Below, piece after piece: positions 16,781-25,010 of a stretch of DNA of 64,000 bases. Where the stretch lies: assembly GCF_003053845.1 (NCBI RefSeq), contig NZ_QAYG01000010.1, positions 1 to 64,000 on the forward strand, read 5' to 3'. The notes under the pieces are model-generated. The model was not told the origin of the DNA. It searched no databases and worked only from the letters and a program-made list of their open reading frames with translations. A program made the translations under genes and the position numbers. Positions within the stretch are counted from its first letter, which is position 1. Every line of letters starts with the position of its first letter. Source of the DNA: Breoghania corrubedonensis (GTDB taxonomy: Bacteria; Pseudomonadota; Alphaproteobacteria; Rhizobiales; Stappiaceae).

Positions 16781-16784
16781 GCCG

Positions 16785-17990
16785 ATGCTCATCGGCGCAG
16801 CGGCGATCGCCGTCACCCTAGCAACAGGCGCTTTCCTGGCCCTGCCCCGGGTGATCGGCAGCGATCGCTGGCGCGCGATTGCGACCCCGCTCGCCTCCAT
16901 CATCGGTTCCGGCTTTCTGGTCACGGTGCCGATCCTGCGCGATCTATCCGGCGCCTGGGCCATCCTGCCGATGGCAGGGCTTCTGGCCCTCGCCTACCTG
17001 ATCGGCGGGGCGATCCGCCACAACATCCGTTACGTCGAGCCGATCTTCGAGGATGGCAGCGCGCCGCTCGGCCTTGCCTCGCTGGAGCGACTGTCGCATC
17101 TCGTCCTCGCCTTCGCCTATTTCGTCTCCGTCACCTATTACCTCGTCCTCTTCGCCTCCTTCGCGCTGAAGCCCTTTGGCATCGTGGACGAGACGGTGGT
17201 GAAGATCGTCGTGTCGATCTGCCTGGCGATCATCGGAACGGTCGGCTTTACACGCGGATTTGCGGCGGTGGAGCGGCTGGAGGTCTACACAGTCTCGCTG
17301 AAGCTCGCGATCATCGCCGGGCTCATCGCGGGGCTGACGGTATTCGGGCTCGGCGAATTGGCGAGCGGGACCATCTCCACAATTCCGGGCCACTTCGAGG
17401 CGCGCAACGTGCCGGTCTTCCTGGGCCTGCTGATCGTCGTGCAGGGCTTCGAGACCTCGCGCTTCCTCGGCAATGCCTACGGGACGGAGATGCGTGCCAC
17501 GACCATGAAGCAAGCGCAGATCCTGGCCGGCATCATCTATCTCGCCTTCTTCGTGACGATGATCCCGCTTCTCGGCAACGACGTGACCGGCGGCGGTATC
17601 GCGGCGATCGTCGACATGCTGAGGCCGGCTTCGCTGATCCTGCCGATCCTGATCATGGTGGGAGCGCTTGCCAGCCAGTCGAGCGCGGCGATCGCCGATA
17701 CGCTTGGAGCCGGCGGTCTGGTGCACGACGTCACGGGAGGCCGGGTGCGGATCAACTACGCCTACCCGCTGATCGCGGTCATCGCCGCGATCATTACCTG
17801 GGAAACCGATATCTATTCCCTGATCACGCTGGCCTCGCGCTGCTTTGCGCTCTTTTACGCACTCCAGTGCCTGATCGCCTCTCTCAGCGCGATCAGGCGG
17901 CACGAGCTTCACGGCGCAGTCCTTTACGGGCTGCTTTGCGTCGTCTGCGCCGCCGTCGTCGCCTTCGGGGCTCCGGTGGAAGGGGGATAA
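16785..17990 (+). CDS. APC-superfamily-like membrane protein
   Basis: This 401-residue protein has about eleven predicted membrane helices and few polar loops. The N-terminal ATPLASIIGSGFLVTVPIL has the small-residue-rich pattern of APC-superfamily amino acid transporters, and GFETSRFLGNAYGTEMR near residue 220 is a conserved polar loop. I cannot assign a substrate. The start lies four bases after purQ, so it is probably in the same transcript; a link to nucleobase or amino acid transport is only suggested by that placement. The ATG at 16785 is the first in frame. Confidence 0.7.
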   Translation: MLIGAAAIAVTLATGAFLALPRVIGSDRWRAIATPLASIIGSGFLVTVPILRDLSGAWAILPMAGLLALAYLIGGAIRHNIRYVEPIFEDGSAPLGLASLERLSHLVLAFAYFVSVTYYLVLFASFALKPFGIVDETVVKIVVSICLAIIGTVGFTRGFAAVERLEVYTVSLKLAIIAGLIAGLTVFGLGELASGTISTIPGHFEARNVPVFLGLLIVVQGFETSRFLGNAYGTEMRATTMKQAQILAGIIYLAFFVTMIPLLGNDVTGGGIAAIVDMLRPASLILPILIMVGALASQSSAAIADTLGAGGLVHDVTGGRVRINYAYPLIAVIAAIITWETDIYSLITLASRCFALFYALQCLIASLSAIRRHELHGAVLYGLLCVVCAAVVAFGAPVEGG

Positions 17991-18015
17991 CCCGCTCCCC
18001 CAGCGCACTCTTGCG

Positions 18016-18408
18016 TCAGCGCACCGAGTAGTGGCCGCCTTCGCCCGTGCGGACGTTCTGGTGATAGTAGCCCTTGCCGTCCTGGAAGATCTTGAGGCGC
18101 AGGTTGATGTCGCCCGTCATCACCAGCAATCCGCCTTTCGTGATGGTGTACCTCCCCTTCTGCCCATGCCTGTTCGTCCAGGTGCCGTTGGCCTTGTAGG
18201 TGGTCTGGTGTGAACGCGAAGTCGCCGTGTGTCCGACATATGCCTTGCGCACCTCCGCCTGCGTGAGCTGGCGGCGTTTGCCGGCAACGAGCGTTACCGG
18301 CGCGCCGAGCTGAGGTGTGGCGCCGGTGACGGGCGGAAGAGCCGACGCGCCGAGCGCGGAAACGCTGACGAACGCCGCCGCCATGGCGGGCAGTAGAAGT
18401 CGTTTCAT
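18016..18408 (-). CDS. Hypothetical secreted protein
   Basis: The 130-residue product has a classic signal peptide (MKRLLLPAMAAAFVSVSALG, cleavage near ASA-LP). The mature part is small and rich in basic and aromatic residues, with a likely beta-sheet segment around YKANGTWTNRHGQKGRYTIT and GYYHQNVRTGEGGHYSVR. I recognise no family. The conserved-looking GQKGRYTITKGGLLVMTGD may be a carbohydrate- or ligand-binding sheet, but that is a guess. It is convergent with the preceding membrane protein gene. Confidence 0.6.
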   Translation of the reverse strand: MKRLLLPAMAAAFVSVSALGASALPPVTGATPQLGAPVTLVAGKRRQLTQAEVRKAYVGHTATSRSHQTTYKANGTWTNRHGQKGRYTITKGGLLVMTGDINLRLKIFQDGKGYYHQNVRTGEGGHYSVR

Positions 18409-18540
18409 GCAAACAGGTTCCCGTTGAGTTTACGACAATAGTTTCAGAACACTAATTCCGTTCTCGTTATTTTATACTTCAATGGCCGTTATTGCATCAA
18501 GATCGCTTGAAAAGCCGACCGGCCAGCCATACCAACGGGC

Positions 18541-18927
18541 TCATTTCACTTTGATATGGACGGAATCAGAATAGATCTCGACACGGACCCAGCAATTGTC
18601 ATTGACAATGCGCCAGCCGGCATCCCCTTCGATATAGCCGTTGAGGATCATTCGTTCCATCCGCGCGCGGTTGGCGGCGGAGGCGAAGAAGCGATCGTCC
18701 TCGTCGCCGCGATCGCGAATGCCGAAGCGATGAAAATTCGCCCGATCCTGACGAACCACCTGCCAGGGCTCGGAGAGCCGTGTGCCACGGGAATTGTAAT
18801 GATCATCGGGCCCGAGATAGGCGACGTAAACCTCCAGAAGCCGCCCCTGCGCCAGCGCCGGCGGATTGAAGGACAGGCCTGCGACAGCGAACGTGGCCAG
18901 AGCCAGCAGAATTGAAGACAGTTTCAT
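18541..18927 (-). CDS. Hypothetical secreted protein
   Basis: The 128-residue product has a signal peptide (MKLSSILLALATFAVAGLS, cleavage near ALA-QG). The mature region contains VYVAYLGPDDHYNSRGTRL, QVVRQDRANFHRFG and ANRARMERMILNGYIEGD. No family is recognised with confidence. An in-frame ATG at 18939 exists, but the one at 18927 is better because a run of six G residues lies just before it and it begins the signal peptide. It has the same strand and size class as the secreted protein at 18016-18408. Confidence 0.65.
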   Translation of the reverse strand: MKLSSILLALATFAVAGLSFNPPALAQGRLLEVYVAYLGPDDHYNSRGTRLSEPWQVVRQDRANFHRFGIRDRGDEDDRFFASAANRARMERMILNGYIEGDAGWRIVNDNCWVRVEIYSDSVHIKVK

Positions 18928-19092
18928 CGTACCCCCCATTTCACAGAAACAATGTGAAACATAAATAGAAGATCGGGGGAAGACGCGACGTAAACAAGAG
19001 GGACGTTTGGTCGCGTGCGCCGCGCATCCCGGGAAAGGCGCGGGCCCAGGAAAGGCGCGGGCAAACCCCTCAAGCGAGGAGATCTCCTTGCC

Positions 19093-19752
19093 TCAAAGCG
19101 CCCGCAATTCGCCGTACCAGGCATAGCCGCGATAAAGCGGTGCCGTTCGCACCGCACCGCCCTCCGCTTCCGCGATATCGCACAGAGCCTGAAACAGATC
19201 CGGCCTCGGCGAGACATGAAAGCTCTTCAGCCACAGGAAAAGACCGGTCCGGAACAGGTGCGGGAGACGCTCCTGCTGGCCGAAATCGACCACGTGCAGC
19301 CGCCCGCCGGGCGCAAGGGCCAATGCCGCGCATTCCAGCGCCTGACGCCAGGGCGGCACCATGGAAAGCGAATAGGAAAAGAACACCCGATCGAAAGCCG
19401 CACGACCGAAAAGGAGTATCGGCTCGAAATCGGCGGCGTCGGCGCGCGCAAGCGTGATGCGCCCGCCAAGGCCGGCACGCTCGATGTTCGCGCGGGCGGT
19501 CTCCAGCATTTCGGCGGAAATATCGAGACCGTAAAACCGCGCGCGGGGATAGGCGCGGGCGGCCGCAATGAGATTGCGCCCCGTGCCGCACCCCACCTCC
19601 AGCACATGGCCGCGCGCGGGCGGACTGAGCGAGGCGATGAGCTGATCGCGCCCCAGCAGATAGTACTTGCGGGTGAAATCGTAGATGTGGCGCTGATACC
19701 GGTAGACCCGGTCCATCAGCTCCCCGTTGTGGGGCGCGGCAATATCGGACAT
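19093..19752 (-). CDS. btaB: Diacylglycerylhomoserine N-methyltransferase
   Basis: BtaB adds three methyl groups to diacylglycerylhomoserine, giving the betaine lipid DGTS that replaces phospholipids when phosphate is scarce. The 219-residue protein is a class I SAM methyltransferase: HVLEVGCGTGRNLIAAA (about 49-65) is motif I and FYGLDISAEMLETARANI follows. The lead YRYQRHIYDFTRKYYLLGRD and the end RGYAWYGELRAL are typical of BtaB. It lies 50 bases downstream of btaA on the same strand, which supports the assignment. Confidence 0.9.
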   Translation of the reverse strand: MSDIAAPHNGELMDRVYRYQRHIYDFTRKYYLLGRDQLIASLSPPARGHVLEVGCGTGRNLIAAARAYPRARFYGLDISAEMLETARANIERAGLGGRITLARADAADFEPILLFGRAAFDRVFFSYSLSMVPPWRQALECAALALAPGGRLHVVDFGQQERLPHLFRTGLFLWLKSFHVSPRPDLFQALCDIAEAEGGAVRTAPLYRGYAWYGELRAL

Positions 19753-19802
19753 GGCACTGCGGACCGCTTTCCGGCCCTCCCGGTCTGTTGAGACTGTGGA
19801 CG

Positions 19803-21071
19803 TCAGTTGAGCGTGTAGAGGTGGAAACCGCCGTAGATCGAGGAGCGGTCGCGGGCGTTGAGCGCGAGGCTTTCGTCCTCGCGATAGGTCCAGCGCGAGA
19901 GCGTTTCATCTGCGACACGGCCGGGAAGCAGGCTCGGTTCGGCGGCGGTGCGGAAGACCACCCGGGCGCCGGCGCGCGCGGTGCGGGTTATCTCGCTCCA
20001 CAAAGCGTTCAACTGGGCATCCGTCATCCAGTCCTGCGCATCGAGCAGCACATAGGCATCAAGGCTCGCATCGCGTTCGCCCGCCAGATGTTCGGTGAAG
20101 GAGCGGTTGACGACCCGGACCCGGCCGGCACGCTCGCGGATCTCCTCGAAATGCTCGCGCTTCAGGTAGGGCGGCAGCGGGCCCGCCGGCCCCGTGCTCT
20201 CTCCGTGCGTGGCATTTTCCATCGGCGCATAACCGCGGGCGAAGGCTTGCCAGGCGAAGTAGTTTTCCGACATGGGGAAATCGCAGGCGAGCTTTTCGAG
20301 CCGCTGACGCAGGACACCGGCCATGTCGCCGCCGCCGGCGGACGCAAGCGCCTCGTACTGGGCGGGCGGAATGCCAAGGCCGTAGAGCGACATCTTCTTC
20401 GACGTCGCCCAGCGCACCAGGCGCTTGTCGAAGATGGGGGCGAGTGCGGTATCGAAGAAGGTGCGCTGCTCGTCGAGCGACCGTGCGCGCACCATGTCCT
20501 TGGGATCGATGCCGTACAGCCGCGCAACGAGATGCCCCGCACCGATGAAATACCCCAGCAGCCCGTGATAATAGAGATCGCGGGAGAACAGCGTGATGCG
20601 GCGGCGGCCCCAGCCCGACAGGCTGCGCCCTTCCCAATAGCCGCGCGTGTCGGCGTCGAGCTTGTCCTTCACGAAGCGCCTGTATGCCGCGATGTTGGCC
20701 TTTTCGTCGGCCTCGCCGAAGAAGCGGTAGAAGGTGTCGTGGTTGGGCAAGTGCGTGACAGCGGCGAGCTTCAGCCGGGTCAGCGCGACATGGGCGCGGT
20801 TGAGATCGACGGCGACGATCTCGGCCGGATCGGCGGTCAGGTAGCTCATCACGTTGCAGCCGCCCGAGGCGATGGTGACCATGCGGCTGTCGGGGCCGAG
20901 CTTGAGCGCCGCCATGTCGACGTCCGGGTCCTCCCAGATCTGAGGGTAGACGAGCCCCTTGAAGGCGAAAGTGAACATCCGCTCCAGGAAACCCTCGCGG
21001 GTGCCGGCGGCGGAGCGGTGCACCGCTTCCTTCAGTCGGCGGGTGGAGTCACTCAAAGCTTGATCGGCCAT
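19803..21071 (-). CDS. btaA: SAM:diacylglycerol 3-amino-3-carboxypropyltransferase
   Basis: BtaA transfers the aminocarboxypropyl group of SAM to diacylglycerol, the first step of betaine lipid synthesis. The 422-residue protein (DUF3419 family) has GLVYPQIWEDPDVDMAALK near the start, the SAM-binding region MVTIASGGCNVMSYL, and AEIVAVDLNRAHVALTRLKL. The C-terminal methyltransferase-like part includes DAYVLLDAQDWMTDAQLNAL. The ATG at 21071 has GGAGAGA upstream. It forms an operon with btaB. In rhizobia the operon is phosphate-regulated; I did not find a clear Pho box here. Confidence 0.93.
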   Translation of the reverse strand: MADQALSDSTRRLKEAVHRSAAGTREGFLERMFTFAFKGLVYPQIWEDPDVDMAALKLGPDSRMVTIASGGCNVMSYLTADPAEIVAVDLNRAHVALTRLKLAAVTHLPNHDTFYRFFGEADEKANIAAYRRFVKDKLDADTRGYWEGRSLSGWGRRRITLFSRDLYYHGLLGYFIGAGHLVARLYGIDPKDMVRARSLDEQRTFFDTALAPIFDKRLVRWATSKKMSLYGLGIPPAQYEALASAGGGDMAGVLRQRLEKLACDFPMSENYFAWQAFARGYAPMENATHGESTGPAGPLPPYLKREHFEEIRERAGRVRVVNRSFTEHLAGERDASLDAYVLLDAQDWMTDAQLNALWSEITRTARAGARVVFRTAAEPSLLPGRVADETLSRWTYREDESLALNARDRSSIYGGFHLYTLN

Positions 21072-21430
21072 CTGCCTGTCTCTCCGGAAATGGGCGGCCG
21101 GGCGGTATCCGGCGCGCGAATTTCCGGCGAGGGTTACGCAGGATCGGCGACAGTTTGGTGACGCCCGGAGTGCCGGAGCCAGGCCCCCGCCACCGGGGAC
21201 GCAAGAAATTCGACCGGGCGGATGAGGTGGCAACCAGACACTGCGCAAGATATTCCTTAGCCGGATGGCTATGTAATCACACCGATAACATTACAAATTT
21301 ACTTGTACTTTACATTATCGAGCGACCATTGACGGCATTGAAGGGGAGTTTTCGCCGGACCGCAGAGGGTGCGGGGCGAAAGGGCCAGTCGCGGTTCGCT
21401 TACCCACGTCGCGACGGCAGGGAGGAAGCC
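21072..21430. promoter_or_regulatory. Divergent promoter region, btaA / BLUF gene
   Basis: The 359-base gap between divergent btaA and the BLUF gene contains an AT-rich core at about 21265-21325. Within it TGTAAT (21272-21277) and ATTACA (21290-21295) form an inverted repeat with 12 bases between the arms, the size of a dimeric regulator site. I found no exact match to a Pho box or to the general stress sigma factor promoter. The regulator is unknown. Confidence 0.45.
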
Positions 21431-21889
21431 ATGAGCCTCTATCAGATCTGCTACCGGAGCCGAATCAAGCCGGATGTCGTCGCGGGCGATATCGAGGACG
21501 AGATCGCGCACACCATCAACCGGCTTCGCCGAATGAACGCGCTGAACGGCGTTACCGGCGCGCTCATCCTGACCGACACTCATGTCTTCCAGCTGATCGA
21601 AGGCCAGGCGGAGCAAGTCGACGTTTCCCTGCAATGCGCCGCCAGCGATCCGCGTCACGAGCGTGTGGAAATCCTGTCGCGCAAGGCTGTGGAATACCGG
21701 CTCTTTCACGACAGCTGGCTCTATTTCGCGGACCTGCGCATGGACCACGGCCGCGAACTTCCCTCCGAGCTTTCCATGATCATGCCGCGCCCGGAAACGG
21801 CGAACGCCGCCGACATTCTGGCGCTGATGGCCCATATAGCGGGCGATCTCGCCGAGGCGCAGCTGACCAACCGGCTGTTGCAGATCTGA
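21431..21889 (+). CDS. BLUF domain blue-light sensor protein
   Basis: The 152-residue protein consists essentially of a BLUF domain, which binds FAD and senses blue light. Key residues are present: Tyr8 in LYQICYRSR, Asn36 in RRMNALNGVTG, and Gln54 in HVFQLIEG; DPRHERVEILSRKAVEYRLF and the tryptophan in HDSWLYF match the C-terminal part of PixD-type proteins. The Tyr-to-Gln spacing is about four residues longer than in PixD. About 50 further residues follow without a known output domain, so it probably acts through a protein partner. GGGAGGAAG precedes the ATG. It is divergent from btaA. Confidence 0.92.
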   Translation: MSLYQICYRSRIKPDVVAGDIEDEIAHTINRLRRMNALNGVTGALILTDTHVFQLIEGQAEQVDVSLQCAASDPRHERVEILSRKAVEYRLFHDSWLYFADLRMDHGRELPSELSMIMPRPETANAADILALMAHIAGDLAEAQLTNRLLQI

Positions 21890-22276
21890 CATCTGCCAGT
21901 GGGTCCTGCGCGGTGCTGCCCGGGGCCGCGCCCTGGTACCGCCGGCCCCATGTGCGCTTGCGGGGCACAGCGCAGACCTTCCCCCGTGACTGTTGCGCTT
22001 CTGCGCCTATATGATGGACGAATCCTCAGGAGGCGCCGGCGCGTAAGGAAATGCGCAAGCACGAATTCCCACCCCTTTTCTCCTTTCTGGCGCCGATTGC
22101 GGGCACACGGCCGGGAAATGGCCACAGAACGGGTCATCAATACGGTTTCGCCGCGATGCAAATCATCTTATACGCCGCGCCGACCCACCTTGAGCGCGCC
22201 CACCCGGCGCGAAGCGCGGGGCGATGGCCGCCTCCCTGGCCCGCCCCGCACACGGACATTTCCGAGGAGTATCTTC
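21890..22276. other. Intergenic region upstream of mobA
   Basis: 387 bases between the BLUF gene and mobA show no reading frame with convincing codon use. A GC-rich stretch at 21910-21975 could form secondary structure, but no clean hairpin with a T-run is evident. I looked for a molybdenum cofactor riboswitch and could not recognise one. Confidence 0.4.
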
Positions 22277-22963
22277 ATGAGTAACGAGGCACAGGGCGAT
22301 CCGGCCGTCGTCGGTTGCATCCTGGCCGGCGGGCTGGCGCGGCGCATGGGCGGTTGCGACAAGCCGCTGCTGCCGTTGGGCGGCAAGGTTCTGCTCGCCC
22401 ACATGATCGAGGCACTGAGCCCCCAGGTCGGCACGCTGATGCTTAACGCCAACGGCGATCCCGGCCGTTTCTCTGGCTTCGGCCTGCCGATCGCGGCAGA
22501 TCCGGTGGAGGGTTTCGCCGGGCCGCTGGCGGGTGTGCTGGCCGGCATGCGGTGGACCCAGGCCAATGCGCCCAAGGCGACCTACATCGTGAGCGCGGCG
22601 GCCGACACGCCGTTCTTTCCGCAAGATCTCGTCGCCCGCCTCAAGGTGCCTCTTGGCGACGAGCCGGGCATTGCAATCGCTGCGTGCGGCGGAAAGCGGC
22701 ATTCCGTTTTCGGGCTCTGGCCTGTAGCGTTGGCGGACGATCTGGCCGCATGGCTGGCGAATCCGGAAAACCGCAAGGTCCTCGCCTGGGTCGAACGGCA
22801 CCGCAACCTCACCGTCGAGTTCCCGCCGCACGAGGGGCGCGATCCCTTCTTCAACATCAACACGCCGACAGACCTGGCAGAGGCGGAGCGCATCCTTGCA
22901 GACCCCTCTCACCAGCGACGGCCGGCTTGCGAAAAAGACGAAAAGAGCGAGGCCAGCGCATGA
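22277..22963 (+). CDS. mobA: Molybdenum cofactor guanylyltransferase
   Basis: MobA attaches GMP to Mo-molybdopterin. The 228-residue protein has the nucleotidyltransferase signature CILAGGLARRMGGCDKPLLP near residue 14, the Mg-binding Asp in SAAADTPFFP, and HEGRDPFFNINTPTDLAEAE at the C-terminus. The ATG at 22277 follows GAGGAG. Its TGA overlaps the mobB ATG (ATGA at 22960-22963), so the two are translationally coupled. The cofactor for CO dehydrogenase is the cytosine form, normally made by MocA; MobA is assigned on the canonical sequence, but specificity for CTP is not excluded. Confidence 0.9.
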   Translation: MSNEAQGDPAVVGCILAGGLARRMGGCDKPLLPLGGKVLLAHMIEALSPQVGTLMLNANGDPGRFSGFGLPIAADPVEGFAGPLAGVLAGMRWTQANAPKATYIVSAAADTPFFPQDLVARLKVPLGDEPGIAIAACGGKRHSVFGLWPVALADDLAAWLANPENRKVLAWVERHRNLTVEFPPHEGRDPFFNINTPTDLAEAERILADPSHQRRPACEKDEKSEASA

Positions 22964-23484
22964 CGCAAACCGTTTTCGGCATCACCGGATGGAAGAATTC
23001 CGGCAAGACGACGCTCGTGGAACGGCTGGTGGCCGAACTGACCGGGCGCGGCTACAGGATCTCCACCATCAAGCATGCCCATCACGCATTCGATATCGAC
23101 CATCAGGGCACGGACAGCTACCGTCACCGTGAGGCCGGCGCCGTCGAGGTGGCCCTGGTTTCCGGTCACCGGTGGGCATTGATGCACGAACTTCGAGGCG
23201 ATGACGAGCCGCCGCTGGAAGCGGTACTGAACCGGATCTCGCCGTGCGATCTGGTGCTTGTGGAAGGCTACAAGCGTGAGGCGCATGCCAAGATCGAGGC
23301 GCGCCGCACTGGCGCCTCCAAAACGGAACCGCTCACCCCGGGCGACCCCGCCATCGTGGCTATTGCCACAGACCACCCAATCGAAGGCGAAAGCGTACCC
23401 GTGCTTGACCTCAATGACGTGAGCGCGATCGCCGACTTCATCATCGATCACTGCCGACTGCCGGAACGCAATGCCGCCGAATAA
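22960..23484 (+). CDS. mobB: Molybdopterin-guanine dinucleotide biosynthesis accessory protein
   Basis: MobB is a GTP-binding P-loop protein that assists MobA. The Walker A motif GITGWKNSGKTTLVERL is at 7-23, and ISTIKHAHHAFDIDHQGTDS and CDLVLVEGYKREAHAKIE are the family's other signatures. The length of 174 residues is standard. It overlaps mobA by four bases and moeA by 14 bases, so all three form one operon. The moderate acidity of the C-terminus is unremarkable. Confidence 0.95.
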   Translation: MTQTVFGITGWKNSGKTTLVERLVAELTGRGYRISTIKHAHHAFDIDHQGTDSYRHREAGAVEVALVSGHRWALMHELRGDDEPPLEAVLNRISPCDLVLVEGYKREAHAKIEARRTGASKTEPLTPGDPAIVAIATDHPIEGESVPVLDLNDVSAIADFIIDHCRLPERNAAE

Positions 23485-24778
23485 GCCCCTCCCCCCCGAA
23501 CTGCGCACGCTCGTGGACGATTGTTTCCAGCACGACAGTGAGCGCCTGCGCCACGACGAAGCCATCGCGATCCTGCGCGAGCGGGTAAAGACAGTGGCGA
23601 CGCCCGAAACCGTGCCGCTGGAGCAAGCAGCGGGCCGCGTCCTCGCGAAGGCGGTAACCGCGCCGCGCGACGTGCCGCTTACCGACAATTCGGCCATGGA
23701 CGGCTACGCCTTCGCTCACGGCGCCTACGAGGCGACCGGCGGCTTCTTTCCCGTCGACCAGCGCATTCCCGCCGGGCACCCTGCTGAAGTGCCGCTGCTT
23801 CCCGGCCGTGCGGCGCGGATCTTTACCGGCGCGGTGATACCGGAGGGAGCGGATACGGTCGCCATGCAGGAAGACTGCGAGCGACATGATCAGGACAGCA
23901 AGCCCTTCGTCATCATTCCGCCGGGCCTGAAGAAAGGCGCCAATGTGCGCCGGGCGGGCGAGGATGTCGCCAGGGGCGCGGAACTGATCCCGGCCGGCAG
24001 CCGGCTGCGGCCGCAGGAGATCGCCGCCATCGCCTCCGTCGGGCAGGCGGAGGTTACCGTCACGCGGCGGCTGAAGGTGGCGCTGGTTTCCACCGGCGAC
24101 GAGATCGTGCGCCCCGGCAATCCGATCCAGCCGGGACAGGTCTACGATTCCAACCACTACCTGCTGCATGCACTGTTGCAATGCGTGGACGCGGAGGCGA
24201 TCGATCTCGGCGTTCTCAAGGACAAGCCCAATCTGATCCGCACCACGATCAAGGAGGCGGCCGCCACGCACGACGCGATCCTGACGACGGGCGGGGCCAG
24301 CAAGGGCGAGGAGGACCACCTCGTCGCGGCCCTCGATGCACTCGGCACGCGGCACATGTGGCAGCTGGCCATCAAGCCGGGCCGGCCGATGAATTTCGGC
24401 CAGATCGGCGACTGCATCATGCTGGGCCTGCCAGGAAATCCGGTGGCCGCCATGGTGTGCTTCCTGCTTTACGTGCGGCCCGTACTCGTCGCCATGTCAG
24501 GCGCGCCCTGGCCCGAGCCGGTGCGCTTCCAGATCCCCGCCGCCTTCGAGATCAGGAAGAAAAAGCCCGACCGGCGCGAGTTCTCGCGCGGCTGGCTGAC
24601 CCACGACGAAAACGGCAGGCTTTGCGTCGACAAGTTCGAGCGTGACGGCTCCGGCCTGATCACGGGCCTGCGCGAAGCCGATGGACTGATCGAGATCGCC
24701 GAGGAGACCACCAAGGTGGAACGCGGCGAGATTGTCAACTTCATCCCCTTCACGGAACTCGGCCTGCCGGGCAAATAG
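23471..24778 (+). CDS. moeA: Molybdopterin molybdenumtransferase
   Basis: MoeA inserts molybdate into adenylylated molybdopterin. The 435-residue protein contains DVPLTDNSAMDGYAFA (the MoeA lead motif), VALVSTGDEIVRPGNPIQPG, TTGGASKGEEDHLVAALDAL and KPGRPMNFGQIG, followed by LGLPGNPVAAMVCF, all family landmarks. The extra N-terminal 45 residues before the first MoeA domain motif are moderately longer than in E. coli. It is the third gene of the mobA-mobB-moeA operon. A CCTGCCGG / CCGGCAGG stem overlaps its stop codon but lacks a T-run. Confidence 0.95.
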   Translation: MPPNKPLPPELRTLVDDCFQHDSERLRHDEAIAILRERVKTVATPETVPLEQAAGRVLAKAVTAPRDVPLTDNSAMDGYAFAHGAYEATGGFFPVDQRIPAGHPAEVPLLPGRAARIFTGAVIPEGADTVAMQEDCERHDQDSKPFVIIPPGLKKGANVRRAGEDVARGAELIPAGSRLRPQEIAAIASVGQAEVTVTRRLKVALVSTGDEIVRPGNPIQPGQVYDSNHYLLHALLQCVDAEAIDLGVLKDKPNLIRTTIKEAAATHDAILTTGGASKGEEDHLVAALDALGTRHMWQLAIKPGRPMNFGQIGDCIMLGLPGNPVAAMVCFLLYVRPVLVAMSGAPWPEPVRFQIPAAFEIRKKKPDRREFSRGWLTHDENGRLCVDKFERDGSGLITGLREADGLIEIAEETTKVERGEIVNFIPFTELGLPGK

Positions 24779-25010
24779 TCCGGCAGGCGCTGTCTCTGGG
24801 GCCGTGCGTCCACGCCGCCACCTGCCTAATTCGTGGCCGACGCCGAAAAAATATGCGAATGCGACACCATCCCATCCGCAAGACGGTTGCGCCGCTGGAA
24901 TTTTTGATGGGATTATACGCAAAGGCACCGGCTCGCATTTTTAGCGCGCCGACGTTCGACCGCGACGGTTTCGTCGTGGCAAGGCAACAAACCGTACCCA
25001 GAGGAAAACC

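Noticed and set aside
21072-21430. Pho box upstream of btaA
   Set aside because: No pair of CTGTCAT-like direct repeats; only partial TGTAAT-like elements are present.
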